A DNA stretch of 64,000 nt from Actinomyces sp. oral taxon 414 (GTDB lineage Bacteria; Actinomycetota; Actinomycetes; Actinomycetales; Actinomycetaceae). Numbering within the stretch: position 1 is the stretch's first letter; the number at the start of each line of letters is the position of its first letter. Positions 1-11,576 of the stretch are shown in pieces. The position numbers were made by a program, and so were the translations under genes. The notes below the pieces were generated by a model that had not been told where the DNA came from, ran no database searches, and saw only the letters and a program-made list of their open reading frames with translations. Location of the stretch: contig NZ_CP012590.1 in assembly GCF_001278845.1 (NCBI RefSeq), positions 1,674,001 to 1,738,000 of the forward strand, written 5' to 3'.

Positions 1-239
1 GAAGAAGGCCGACTGCGGCTTGACGGCGGCCACCCGCCCGCCCACGGCCTCCACCACGCGCAGGCAGAAGTCCCGCAGGCCGGCCGCATCGTCGCCCAGG
101 CCCCAGGCCTCCAGCAGCTGGCGGTGCGGGTCGATGCCCACGCACAGCGGCCCGTGCTCGGCCATGGCCGCGGCCAGGCGCGCCCCGAAGGGCGGGCGCC
201 CGGGCCCCGGCCCCTCGTCCCGGCCCGTTCCCGTCCCGC

Positions 240-243
<4 letters not shown>
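1..243 (-). CDS. pyrF: Orotidine 5'-phosphate decarboxylase (PyrF), N-terminal part only
   Basis: Last gene of the pyrimidine operon; it decarboxylates OMP to UMP in the cytoplasm. Only the first 81 codons are in the window. After a Gly/Pro-rich start come [20 protein letters not shown] and, near the edge, [11 protein letters not shown]. These match the first strand and the catalytic Lys strand of the long actinobacterial/mycobacterial (type 2) OMP decarboxylases. The ATG at 243 overlaps the carB stop in an ATGA tetranucleotide, which suggests translational coupling. The gene runs off the left edge, so its length and C-terminus cannot be judged. The family call is secure from the motifs and from its position after carB. 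Confidence 0.9.
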
Positions 244-3566
<3,323 letters not shown>

Positions 3567-3567
3567 A

Positions 3568-4926
3568 TCAGTCCTCCTGGGGGGTCGTTCCGCCGGCCGC
3601 GCCGGCACTGTCGCGCCCGGCGTCGTCGGGCCCGTCGCGCCCGGCGTCGCGGTGGGCGCGCATGAGGCGCACGAAGCGGTCGAACAGGTGCTCGCCGTCG
3701 TGGGGGCCGGCGGCGGCCTCGGGGTGGTACTGGACGGAGAAGGCCGGCAGGTCCAGGGCGCGCAGCCCCTCGACGACGCCGTCGTTGAGGCCCACGTGAC
3801 TGACCTCGACGCGCCCGTAGCGGCCCAGGTCGTAGGGCGCCAGGCTCGGTTCGTCGACGGGGGCGTCGACGGCGAAGCCGTGGTTGTGGGCGGTGATCTC
3901 CACCCGTCCGGTGGCCCGGTCGAGCACGGGCTGGTTGACGCCGCGGTGCCCGTAGTCGAGCTTGTAGGTGCCGTAGCCCAGGGCCCGTCCGAACAGCTGG
4001 TTGCCCAGGCAGATGCCGAAGAAGGGGATGCGGGCGTCGAGCACCCCGCGCAGCAGTTCGACCTCGCTCACGGCCGTGCCCGGGTCACCGGGGCCGTTGG
4101 AGAAGAACACGCCGTCGGGGTGCAGGGCCAGGACCTCGGCGAGGGTGGTCGACTGCGGCAGGACATGGACGCGCACGCCCCGCTCGGCCAGCTGCCAGGG
4201 GGTGCGGGCCTTAATGCCCAGGTCGATGGCGGCCACGACGGCCACGGGCTCGGCGCCGGCGAAGTCCCCGGAGGGCTCGACGACGTAGCCCTCGGACGTG
4301 GTCACCTCGGCGGCCAGGGCCTGGCCCGCCATGCGCGGCTCGCGGCGCACGGCGTCCAGGCAGATGTCGACGGCGGCCCGGGAGGGACCGGCGGCGTCGT
4401 CGGCCCCGGCGGGCAGGGCCTCGCCGGAGAAGATGCCGGCGCGCATGGCGCCGCGCTCGCGCAGGTGGCGGGTCAGGGCCCGGGTGTCGACCTCGCACAC
4501 GCCCACGACCCCGGCGCCGGCCAGCTCGTCCTCCAGTTCGCGCCGGGCACGCCAGGACGAGGCGCGTCGGGCCGGGTCGCGCACCACGTAGCCGGCGACC
4601 CAGATGCGGCCCGACTCGGGGTCCTCGTCGTTGACGCCCGTATTGCCGATGTGGGGGGCGGTCTGCACCACGATCTGGCGGTGGTAGGAGGGGTCGGTGA
4701 GCGTCTCCTGGTAGCCGGTCATGCCGGTGTTGAAGACGATCTCGCCCACGGTGCGCCCGGTGGCGCCGTAGGCCCGTCCGCGCAGCACGTAGCCGTCCTC
4801 CAGGACGAGCAGGGCCGGACTGCGCGCGGGCCGGGCGGGGCCGGCCGGGGAGACGGCGGCGGCCGGGGAGACGGCGGCGGCCGGGGAGACGGCGGCGGCG
4901 GGGCGGGCGGGGCCGAGCGGGCTCAT
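3568..4926 (-). CDS. carA: Carbamoyl-phosphate synthase small (glutaminase) subunit
   Basis: Glutamine amidotransferase subunit that releases ammonia from glutamine and channels it to CarB. It has 452 residues, longer than the usual ~380. The extra length comes partly from a Pro/Ala-rich N-terminus with three copies of the hexapeptide PAAAVS (an 18-bp tandem repeat at about 4850-4905) and a Gly/Asp/Ala-rich C-terminus. The class I glutaminase site is visible: [10 protein letters not shown] contains the nucleophilic Cys, and [13 protein letters not shown] holds the His and Glu of the triad. The ATG at 4926 follows the pyrC stop by 1 nt. An internal start nearer [12 protein letters not shown] would drop the repeat and cannot be excluded. 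Confidence 0.95.
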   Translation of the reverse strand: MSPLGPARPAAAVSPAAAVSPAAAVSPAGPARPARSPALLVLEDGYVLRGRAYGATGRTVGEIVFNTGMTGYQETLTDPSYHRQIVVQTAPHIGNTGVNDEDPESGRIWVAGYVVRDPARRASSWRARRELEDELAGAGVVGVCEVDTRALTRHLRERGAMRAGIFSGEALPAGADDAAGPSRAAVDICLDAVRREPRMAGQALAAEVTTSEGYVVEPSGDFAGAEPVAVVAAIDLGIKARTPWQLAERGVRVHVLPQSTTLAEVLALHPDGVFFSNGPGDPGTAVSEVELLRGVLDARIPFFGICLGNQLFGRALGYGTYKLDYGHRGVNQPVLDRATGRVEITAHNHGFAVDAPVDEPSLAPYDLGRYGRVEVSHVGLNDGVVEGLRALDLPAFSVQYHPEAAAGPHDGEHLFDRFVRLMRAHRDAGRDGPDDAGRDSAGAAGGTTPQED

Positions 4927-4927
4927 C

Positions 4928-6238
4928 TCAGGCCTCCCCGCGCGCCACGGGCTCGCCGCCCAGGACCGTGGGGCGTCCGTGCAGGAAGGTCGCCATCACC
5001 CGCCCCGGCAGCTCCATGCCCGCGTAGGGGGTGTTGGTCGAGCGGGTCCACTGGGCGGCGCCGTCGACGGTGCGGCGCACGGCGGGGTCGACCACGGTGA
5101 CATTGGCCGGCGCCCCCGCCTCCAGGCCCCGGCCCTGGTCCTCCAGGCGGCCGATGCGCGCCGGGGCGCTCGACATGACGCGGGCGATGTCGCGCCAGGT
5201 CATGCGGCCGGTGTCCACCATGGTGGCGATGAGCACGCTCAGCGCTGTCTCCAGTCCGGTCATGCCGAAGGCGCCGGCCTGCCACTCGCAGTCCTTGTCC
5301 TCCAGCGGATGGGGGGCGTGGTCGGTGCCCACGACGTCAATGGTGCCGTCGGCCAGGGCCGCGCGCACCGCCTCGACGTCCTCGGCCGTGCGCAGCGGCG
5401 GATTGACCTTGTAGCGCGGCGAGTAGGTGCGCGCCATCTCGTCGGTCAGCAGCAGGTGGTGGGGGGTGGCCTCGGCGGTGACGTCAATGCCGCGGGCCTT
5501 GGCCCAGCGGATAATGTCCACGCTGCCGGCCGTGGACAGGTGGCACACGTGCAGGCGCGAGCCCACGTGCTCGGCCAGCAGGACGTCGCGGGCGATAATG
5601 GACTCCTCGGCCACGGCCGGCCAGCCGCGCAGCCCCAGTTCGGCGCTGACGGCGCCCTCGTGCATCTGGGAGCCCTCGGTCAGGCGCGGGTCCTGGGCGT
5701 GCTGGGCGATGACGCCGTCGAAGCTCTTGACGTACTCCAGGGCGCGGCGCATGAGGACGGGGTCGGACACGCACCGCCCGTCGTCGGAGAAGACGCGCAC
5801 GCGGGCGGCGCAGTGCGCCATGGCGCTCATCTCGCTCAGGTGCTCGCCCCGCAGACCCGCGCTGACGGCGCCCACCGGGTGGACGTCGACCCACCCGGCC
5901 TCGCGCCCCAGGCGCAGGACCTGCTCGACCACTCCGGCGCTGTCCTGCACGGGGGTGGTGTTGGCCATGGCGAACACGGCGGTGTAACCGCCCACGGCGG
6001 CGGCGCGGGTGCCGGTGAACACGGTCTCGGCGGACTCGCGGCCCGGCTCGCGCAGGTGGGTGTGGATGTCGACCAGGCCGGGCAGGGCCACCAGGCCGTC
6101 CAGGTCGTGGCGGCGGGCGTCGGCGGGGGCCTTGGCGGCCGCGTCGGGCCCGACGGCGGCGATGGCCCCGTCGACCAGCAGGATGTCGGCGGTGTCCTCC
6201 CCATAGGGGCGGACACCGGTCAGCAGGTGGGCGCTCAC
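4928..6238 (-). CDS. pyrC: Dihydroorotase
   Basis: Zinc amidohydrolase that cyclises carbamoyl-aspartate to dihydroorotate. It has 436 residues, as expected for the class I enzyme. Visible metal-site motifs are [10 protein letters not shown] (HxH plus Arg) near residue 58, CHLSTAGS in the middle and VGTDHAPH (catalytic Asp) near residue 305. Its ATG at 6238 overlaps the end of pyrB by 4 bp, and its stop is 1 nt before carA, so it sits inside a tightly coupled operon. Confidence 0.96.
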   Translation of the reverse strand: MSAHLLTGVRPYGEDTADILLVDGAIAAVGPDAAAKAPADARRHDLDGLVALPGLVDIHTHLREPGRESAETVFTGTRAAAVGGYTAVFAMANTTPVQDSAGVVEQVLRLGREAGWVDVHPVGAVSAGLRGEHLSEMSAMAHCAARVRVFSDDGRCVSDPVLMRRALEYVKSFDGVIAQHAQDPRLTEGSQMHEGAVSAELGLRGWPAVAEESIIARDVLLAEHVGSRLHVCHLSTAGSVDIIRWAKARGIDVTAEATPHHLLLTDEMARTYSPRYKVNPPLRTAEDVEAVRAALADGTIDVVGTDHAPHPLEDKDCEWQAGAFGMTGLETALSVLIATMVDTGRMTWRDIARVMSSAPARIGRLEDQGRGLEAGAPANVTVVDPAVRRTVDGAAQWTRSTNTPYAGMELPGRVMATFLHGRPTVLGGEPVARGEA

Positions 6239-7239
6239 AGCTGGTTCCCTTCGTCGGCGAGCAGGAGGTAGAGGGCGGCCATGCGCACGGACACGCCGTT
6301 GCCGACCTGTTCGATGACCCGCGAGCGGGGGTCGTCGGCGGCCTCGGCGGTGATCTCCAGGCCGCGGTTCATCGGCCCGGGGTGCATGACAATGGCGTGC
6401 TCGGGCATGGCGGCGCGGCGGGCCAGGTTCAATCCGTAGGCCTGGGTGTACTCGTCGGGACTGGGGAAGAAGCCGCCGCCGGCGGCGCTCATGCGTTCGC
6501 GCTGGACGCGCAGCATCATGACGGCGTCGGGCCGGACCAGCGCCAGGGTCTCGTCGAGGTCGTAGGAGACCTCGCAGGCCCAGTTCCCCATGCCCACCGG
6601 CAGCAGGGTCGGCGGGGCGACCAGGGTGACGCTCGCCCCCAGGGAGGTCAGCAGGTCGACGTTGGAGCGGGCGACCCGGGAGTGGAGGATGTCGCCGACG
6701 ATGACGACCCGGGCTCCGGCCAGGTCGCGGCCCTGGGGGGCGGGGGCGCCGTCGCCGGCGCGGGAGGCGCCCTCGTCCGGGCCGCCGGGCGCGTACCAGC
6801 GGCGCAGGGTCATGGCGTCCAGCAGCGCCTGGGTGGGGTGCTGGTGGGTGCCGTCGCCGGCGTTGAGCACGGGCACGTCGATCCAGCCGGCGTGGGCCAG
6901 CAGGTGGGCGGCCCCGCAGGCGCTGTGGCGCACGACGACGGCGTCGGCGCCCATGGCCATGATCGTCTGGGCGGTGTCCTTGAGGGACTCGCCCTTGGAC
7001 ACGCTCGAGCCCCTGGCGGAGAAGTTGATGACGTCGGCGCTGAGCCGCTTGGCGGCGGCCTCGAAGGACAGGCGGGTGCGGGTGGAGTCCTCGAAGAACA
7101 GGTTGACGACCGTCTTGCCGCGCAGGGTGGGCAGTTTCTTGACGGCGTGGCGCTGGGTGGCGGCCATGGCCTCGGCGGTGTCCAGGACCATGACGGCCTC
7201 GTCGTGGTCCAGGTCCTTGGCGCTGAGCAGGTGCCTCAT
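6235..7239 (-). CDS. pyrB: Aspartate carbamoyltransferase catalytic subunit
   Basis: Joins carbamoyl phosphate and aspartate, the committed step of pyrimidine synthesis. It has 334 residues. The carbamoyl-phosphate loop [13 protein letters not shown] (residues ~48-60) and the HPTQALLD motif (~132) are intact. A short Gly/Ala/Pro-rich insertion after [10 protein letters not shown] separates the two domains and is unlike compact enteric PyrB. No pyrI regulatory subunit follows, as is usual where PyrR controls the operon. The start overlaps the pyrR stop by 4 bp. Confidence 0.97.
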   Translation of the reverse strand: MRHLLSAKDLDHDEAVMVLDTAEAMAATQRHAVKKLPTLRGKTVVNLFFEDSTRTRLSFEAAAKRLSADVINFSARGSSVSKGESLKDTAQTIMAMGADAVVVRHSACGAAHLLAHAGWIDVPVLNAGDGTHQHPTQALLDAMTLRRWYAPGGPDEGASRAGDGAPAPQGRDLAGARVVIVGDILHSRVARSNVDLLTSLGASVTLVAPPTLLPVGMGNWACEVSYDLDETLALVRPDAVMMLRVQRERMSAAGGGFFPSPDEYTQAYGLNLARRAAMPEHAIVMHPGPMNRGLEITAEAADDPRSRVIEQVGNGVSVRMAALYLLLADEGNQL

Positions 7240-7904
7240 CGTGCGGCCCTCCCGTTGTCGTCCGTGTCCGGGCCCGGGTTCGCGGCCGCGGTCGCGGCCG
7301 GGCCCGGGTTCGCGGCCGGCCCCGTGGGGACGATGGCGACGGCGTCGGCGTCGGCGCCCAGCTCGGTCAGGTAGACCACGACCTTCTCGGAGCGGGAGGT
7401 CGGCAGGTTCTTGCCGACGTAGTCGGCGCGGATGGGCAGCTCGCGGTGCCCGCGGTCCACCAGGACGGCGAGCTGGACGGCGTCGGCGCGCCCGATGGAG
7501 CCCAGGGCGTCCAGGGCGGCGCGGATGGTGCGCCCGGAGTACAGGACGTCGTCGACCAGGACGACGGTGCGCCCCTCCAGGGTGCCGCCGGGGATGCGGG
7601 TGGGGCGGGGCACGCGGATGGGGTGGCGGCCCAGGTCGTCGCGGTACATGGTGATGTCGAGGGTCCCCGCGGGCACCGGCGCGGGCTCGGGGGCGCCGAC
7701 GGCGCGGGCGTCCTCGGCGGCCGCCACCCCCAGCGCCTTCGACAGGCGCTGGGCCAGGGGGACGCCGCCGGTGGGGATGCCGAGGAGGACCAGCCGGTCC
7801 ACGCCTCGGTTCCGCTCGACGATCTCATGGGCGATTCGGAACAGGGAGCGCTTGATCTCGGCGGCGCCGAGGATCTGCTTCCCGGTGGACTGCTGCTGGG
7901 CCAC
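7236..7904 (-). CDS. pyrR: Bifunctional pyr operon regulator / uracil phosphoribosyltransferase
   Basis: PyrR binds UMP/UTP and pyr mRNA to repress the operon, and has weak uracil phosphoribosyltransferase activity. It has 222 residues. The PRPP-binding motif [17 protein letters not shown] is intact near residue 108 and an [12 protein letters not shown] loop lies near residue 43. The Ala/Pro/Gly-rich C-terminal 25 residues (repeating NPGPAA) extend past the usual ~180-190. The GTG start at 7904 has a strong AAGGAGG about 10 nt upstream. A small hairpin, CCACG-CTC-CGTGG, contains the start codon, and a PyrR-loop-like hairpin lies directly upstream, so translation control is plausible. Confidence 0.95.
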   Translation of the reverse strand: MAQQQSTGKQILGAAEIKRSLFRIAHEIVERNRGVDRLVLLGIPTGGVPLAQRLSKALGVAAAEDARAVGAPEPAPVPAGTLDITMYRDDLGRHPIRVPRPTRIPGGTLEGRTVVLVDDVLYSGRTIRAALDALGSIGRADAVQLAVLVDRGHRELPIRADYVGKNLPTSRSEKVVVYLTELGADADAVAIVPTGPAANPGPAATAAANPGPDTDDNGRAAR

Positions 7905-7920
7905 GGAGCGTGGACCTCCT

Positions 7921-7941
7921 TCCCCGCCTCACCGGACGGGA
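7921..7941 (-). promoter_or_regulatory. Candidate PyrR-binding RNA hairpin in the pyrR leader
   Basis: Read on the minus strand, a CCCG/CGGG stem encloses the loop UCCGGUGAGG. This fits the core of the PyrR binding-loop consensus (UCCNGNGAGGY) known from Bacillus attenuators and mycobacterial pyr leaders. It ends directly before the AAGGAGG ribosome binding site of pyrR, so bound PyrR could block ribosome access rather than act on a terminator. No terminator/antiterminator pair fits in the 16 nt between this hairpin and the start codon. The match is by eye. Confidence 0.6.
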
Positions 7942-7942
7942 T

Positions 7943-8728
7943 TCAAGGATGTCGGATGCCCGCATCGTAACGCCGGCGCCCCCGCCGCGCTCGGGCTGAC
8001 CGCCCGGGCGCGCCGACCCCGGGCCCGGCGCCGGCGCCCAGAGCGCGGATTTTGACAATGAGGACCACGTGCACGAGGAAGAGCGCGAGTGCGACGATGA
8101 TCGCCACTGTCATAGCGGTCGCACCGGAGTCGCCCCCGGCGCCCTCGTTGGCGGCGACCAGGATGAGTATGGCGAGCGGCGCGCCCTGGAAGATGGAGGC
8201 GGCGAGGATGCCGCCGGTGACGCCGCCGATGCCCGCCCACTGCGCGGGCGTCGGCGTCGACCTGCGAGTGTTGGCGTTTATGCACGCCGCCAGGGCCAGT
8301 CCGAAGGACGTGGCCCAGGTCAGCAGGATGAGCAGGGGCCCGATCATCATGCTCATGAAGGCCGCTATCAGCCCGACTACCACGCCCTCCACCGACCAGT
8401 CGTTCGCATTGAGAGGTATGAGGACGGCGCTCAGCAGGGCGAGGCCCTGGAACACGACGGAGACCACCCCGGTGATCGCCGCCCCCAGTCCCAGCCCGCG
8501 GGCGGTCCGCAGGCTCTTCTCCGCGACCTGCTCGGGGGTGGGCGGGGGGATGACGAACACGACGGGCGCGGGCGCGTACGGGGGCGCGCCGCCGTGCGGG
8601 GGTGTGCCGCCGTGCGGGGGTGTGCCGGGGCGGGCCGGTTCGATGCCGTACGGGGACGGCGTCGGAGCGGCCCCCTGAGCGGACGTCGGATAGGGGTCGG
8701 ACTCGTACGACGGCGGATGCTGTCCCAT
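7943..8728 (-). CDS. Pro/Gly-rich N-terminus, multi-pass membrane protein
   Basis: This 261-residue protein is not assigned to a family with known function. The first ~85 residues are rich in Pro, Tyr and Gly with two exact PPHGGTPPHGG-type repeats. Four to five hydrophobic segments follow (about residues 95-120, 132-168, 185-210 and 222-245), with a basic tail. This layout resembles the DUF4190-like or small Pro-rich actinobacterial membrane proteins. I chose ATG 8728 (MGQHPPSYES) because GAGGAG lies 8 nt upstream. It lies directly upstream of pyrR on the same strand but is not part of the conserved pyr gene set. Confidence 0.7.
   Translation of the reverse strand: MGQHPPSYESDPYPTSAQGAAPTPSPYGIEPARPGTPPHGGTPPHGGAPPYAPAPVVFVIPPPTPEQVAEKSLRTARGLGLGAAITGVVSVVFQGLALLSAVLIPLNANDWSVEGVVVGLIAAFMSMMIGPLLILLTWATSFGLALAACINANTRRSTPTPAQWAGIGGVTGGILAASIFQGAPLAILILVAANEGAGGDSGATAMTVAIIVALALFLVHVVLIVKIRALGAGAGPGVGAPGRSARARRGRRRYDAGIRHP
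7964..7969 (-). promoter_or_regulatory. Possible -10 element for the pyr operon
   Basis: TACGAT (minus strand) lies inside the 3' end of the upstream membrane-protein gene. Transcription from it would start near 7957 and would carry the PyrR hairpin at the 5' end of the message. No convincing -35 is seen. Read-through from upstream is the alternative. Confidence 0.3.
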
Positions 8729-8840
8729 TGCTCGGCTCCTCAATGTGCGCTTCGCGTGTGCTTCACGGCGTCCCGTCCCACTGCGGACGCCCGCTCGCGG
8801 CGACGCGGCCGGGTCGTGCCTCTCGCGGGGTCCGGCGGTG

Positions 8841-9770
8841 TCAGGGGCGGCCGGCGAGGAGCTCGGCGAGACCGAGCGGACGGCGCCCGGTCAGGCGCTC
8901 GACGTCGTGCGTGACGCAGTCGAGGGCGCCGGAGGCGATGGCGGTGTAGGTCGACACCCAGGCGTCGACCTGCCAGTCGGGCGCGCCGTAGACCGAGCGG
9001 GAGGCGTAGGCCTCCTCGACGCTCTCCTGACGGTAGACCGTGGGGCGTCCGGCGGCGGTGAGGATGGCGGCGACGTCGGACAGCGACAGCGACCGCGGGC
9101 CGGTGAGCTCGTAGACGGCGCCGTCGTGGCGGCTCTCCCCCGCGGCCAGGTCGGCCAGGACGGCGGCCGCGGACCGGGCGACGTCCTCGCGCGCCACCGC
9201 GCCGACCCGCCCCGTCCCGGCAGGGCCGGCGATGACGCCGTCCACGGCCAGGTCGGGCAGGAAGTCGAGGTAGAAGGAGTCCCGCAGGAGGGTGAAGCCC
9301 ATTCCCGAGGCGCGCAGGTGCTCCTCGGTGGCCCAGTGGGTGCGCGCCAGGGTGAAGATGGCGTCGGCGGCGGCGTCGAGGAAGCTGGTGTAGACGACGT
9401 GGCGCACTCCGGCGGCCGCGGCGGCGTCGATGAAGGTCCTGTGCTGCAAGAGGCGGTCGGCCGACTCGGAGGCGGAGACCATGAGGAGCACGTCGACGCC
9501 CGCCAGGGCCGTGCGCGCCGCCTCGCCATCGTCGTACTGGGCGACGGCGACCTCGACGGACGGCGCGTCGCGGGCCCATCGCGGGGTGCGGGAGGGGTCG
9601 CGCAGCAGCAGGCGCAGCGATGCGCCGCGCTCGTGGAGGAGGGTCGCGACGGCGCCGCCGATGCGGCCGGTCGCGCCCGTGACGGCGATGAGGGCCGGGG
9701 CGGTGGGCGTGTCGGGGACAGCGCAGGCGGCAGGCGTGTCGGAGGCGGCGGAGGCGGCAGGCGTGCTCAT
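8841..9770 (-). CDS. NAD(P)-binding atypical SDR (NmrA / QOR2-like)
   Basis: A 309-residue protein with a Rossmann nucleotide motif VTGATGRIGGAVATLL near residue 31. HVVYTSFLDAAADAIF and THWATEEHLRASGMGFTLLR follow, typical of the NmrA/NAD(P)H:quinone oxidoreductase 2 group of atypical short-chain dehydrogenases. These act as NAD(P)H-dependent quinone reductases or redox sensors; the substrate here is unknown. The N-terminal 25 residues are a low-complexity Ala/Thr/Pro repeat from a near-perfect DNA repeat. The -10-like hexamer TAGGCT lies 6 nt before the ATG, suggesting a leaderless mRNA. It stands alone next to repeat-rich DNA. Confidence 0.85.
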   Translation of the reverse strand: MSTPAASAASDTPAACAVPDTPTAPALIAVTGATGRIGGAVATLLHERGASLRLLLRDPSRTPRWARDAPSVEVAVAQYDDGEAARTALAGVDVLLMVSASESADRLLQHRTFIDAAAAAGVRHVVYTSFLDAAADAIFTLARTHWATEEHLRASGMGFTLLRDSFYLDFLPDLAVDGVIAGPAGTGRVGAVAREDVARSAAAVLADLAAGESRHDGAVYELTGPRSLSLSDVAAILTAAGRPTVYRQESVEEAYASRSVYGAPDWQVDAWVSTYTAIASGALDCVTHDVERLTGRRPLGLAELLAGRP

Positions 9771-9776
9771 GGATCC

Positions 9777-9782
9777 AGCCTA
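9777..9782 (-). promoter_or_regulatory. -10 element for the SDR gene (leaderless)
   Basis: TAGGCT on the minus strand ends 6 nt before the ATG at 9770. A transcript from it would start at or within a base or two of the start codon. No ribosome binding site is visible. Confidence 0.45.
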
Positions 9783-10071
9783 TTGGACGGCGCCGCGCCG
9801 ACCCCTCCCCTCGCCGGAAGAGAATCCTGGCTGGGCCATTCCGGCGGAGTTGCCCCAAAGACGCGTCGCATCGTCAACTGCGCCGTGCCAGCCTCAACGC
9901 TCCTCCCCAGCTGCCCCGGAGGCGCGGGGCCGCACGTCCCAGACAGTAGCCAGCCGGGACCTCGGGCTTGAAGTCCTTCAGCCGTTCTCCCGCGCGCCCG
10001 CCCCCGGAGGCTCGGCCTGCGCGGCGTACGCCTGCTGCTGACCCGTTCTCCGTTCTCCCGCGCCCGCCCCC

Positions 10072-10193
10072 GGGGGAGTCGAATTGGTGATGTCACCTCA
10101 GCTCACATTGTGCGAGCTGAGCTCGCATGAATCGAGCTCAGGTGGATTTTGTCGAGCTGAGCTCACATTGTGCGAGCTGAGCTCAACAGGCTC
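10072..10193. repeat. 20-nt periodic palindromic array, copy 1
   Basis: After a leader GGGGGAGTCGAATTGGTGAT come five consecutive 20-nt units beginning at 10094, 10114, 10134, 10154 and 10174. Most carry the 11-bp palindromic core GAGCT(G/C)AGCTC followed by a 9-nt variable part such as ACATTGTGC or GCATGAATC. The third unit is always the variant ending GGATTTTGTC. Two further copies lie at 46814-46953 and 47361-47510. The segment has no plausible coding frame. Confidence 0.85.
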
Positions 10194-10307
10194 CGGGGCC
10201 GCGGCCTTGGATCATCACCAGACTGCCCCGGGCGTCCCACGAGTCTCATGCGCCCCATCGGGGTCGGGCGCCGCAGTCCGCGCCAGGGGCGATCAGTCCG
10301 CTTCTTT

Positions 10308-10380
10308 GCCGAGAGGTGCATTTTGCACTCGAAAGTGACGGTTGGAACTGCACTTTCGAGTGCGAAGTGCACGTCTCGGC
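10308..10380. repeat. Long imperfect hairpin
   Basis: Arms 10308-10337 and 10350-10380 pair over about 30 bp with a few mismatches; both carry the motif GCACTCGAAAGTG or its complement. The loop is about 12 nt. It lies in the 1.3-kb gene-free stretch 9771-11061, has no U tract and has no other copy in this window. Its role is unknown; it could be a terminator-like or mobile palindrome. Confidence 0.7.
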
Positions 10381-10552
10381 GCCGAGCGGCGTCCGCCGTG
10401 GTCGCGTCCGCCCCGCGACGCTCCTCCCGGGGCTCGCAGTGGTCGGGCGCGTCTCTTAGTGTGGCGGCAATTACCACGAGGTCCTCGGCGTCGAGGAGTT
10501 CCGCTAGCCCGTGAGACTAATGGACATCGTGGGAGCCCTGTTCTCAGCCAGG

Positions 10553-10770
10553 AAGGTTATTTGGTGTGTCTGCGTGTGGCGGGTGGGGCTCCTGTGGCAA
10601 TCCAGGGCAGGGGCGTGTCCAAATCTGCCACAAAGGCGCCCCGGGCCGGGATCGACGGCGAACAGAAGCGCGGAATATCAACGATTCTATTCCGGCGTTC
10701 CGGCTCGATCGGGGCCTTTGTGGCAGATTTGGACAATCCGCCGCCTCGGACCGGTCGGGGAGGGCGTCCG
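10553..10770. repeat. Stem-loop element with AAGGTTATT end, copy 1
   Basis: The left end AAGGTTATT (10553) is followed by a ~50-nt G-rich arm containing GGGGCTCCTG. A 22-bp perfect inverted repeat comes next (10616-10637 with 10714-10735; arm begins TGTCCAAATCTGCCACAAAG) enclosing a 76-nt core. A second copy at 29877-30085 shares the arm in the same direction but has the 76-nt core reverse-complemented. The right boundary is uncertain. Non-coding. Confidence 0.8.
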
Positions 10771-10942
10771 CGGGGCGGGCGGCGGGCTCGGTGCTCGCCT
10801 GGACGACCCCTCCGGGCCCGACGGGCCTGTGGGAGCGCCGGTCCAGGCAGAATCCCGGTGCCCTGCCCGGTCCCGGGAGTCTCGCCCATCCCCGGATCCC
10901 GCCGGGACGCCCCCGACTCTTCACGAGCGCGTAGGTTTCTAG

Positions 10943-11570
10943 AAGGTTATTCAGCGGGCGTCTTGGTGCATTTCCGGGAAGCAATATTATGATGACCCGC
11001 CCCCATGAAGTTAATGACTGGTGAACATCGTCGACAATCTCATGAGAAACGAACCATCATTATGAAGTATACCACGGGAGTGCCCATGCCCAAGTTCGCG
11101 GATCTGCTCGCACGTCTGCGCGAGGAGGGCGTCGAGGGGTATCCGCCGAGTCTGGGGCTGCGGAGGTCCTTGAAGGCGGCGCTGATCTACATGCGTCACA
11201 ACATTCCGCAGGCGGTGATCGACGAACAATTGGATGTGTCCCAGCCCACTGTCTCGCGGGCCATCAAGGCGATCACGGCGGCGATCTGTCGGACTCTGAC
11301 GGTCCTTCTGCTCACGGCCCAGGAAGTGCCCGAGGACTGCGACCATCGTGGTGAACGGCGCCCTCTTCCCCTGCCTGGACTGGCGCAAGCGCCGCGATCT
11401 GCGGTCGGTCAAGCACAGGCGCGCGGGGATGAACAGGGCCGACGACGGGGCACTGCCCGCCGCCGCCGTCAAGCACAGGCGCGCGGGGATGACCGACCCG
11501 GATCCTGGTCCTGCCCGACGGAAGATTCGTGTGGGTCCCGGGGCAGGGGGCGGAGTCGATCGTGATCCCG
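10943..11570 (+). mobile_element. Remnant of an IS5-type insertion sequence
   Basis: It begins with the element end AAGGTTATTCAGCGGGCGTC, matching the element at 63213. It runs through a 5' non-coding part into a broken transposase, and stops 7 bp before the nusB stop codon. The right inverted repeat is missing. A 26-bp sequence encoding VKHRRAGM is duplicated inside it (11407-11432 and 11468-11493), showing internal rearrangement after decay. Confidence 0.75.
11062..11570 (+). pseudogene. Transposase fragment, IS5-type (HTH plus start of DDE domain)
   Basis: From ATG 11062 the frame reads a helix-turn-helix region with NIPQAVIDEQLDVSQPTVSRA and continues to about 11340. A frameshift there moves the homologous sequence (VVNGALFPCLDWRKRRDL, then SVKHRRAGM) to another frame. 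The first catalytic region is present, but the rest of the DDE domain is missing and a partial duplication follows. It is about 75% similar by eye to the transposase remnant at 63337. It cannot make active transposase. Confidence 0.8.
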
Positions 11571-11576
11571 ACGGCC

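Noticed and set aside
3567..3608. Upstream start for carB adding 14 residues
   Set aside because: It would overlap carA and lacks a ribosome binding site; the ATG at 3566 has one and gives the family N-terminus.
10094..10193. 20-nt arrays as CRISPR-like repeat-spacer units
   Set aside because: The 9-nt variable parts are too short and recur within and between loci; no cas genes are present.
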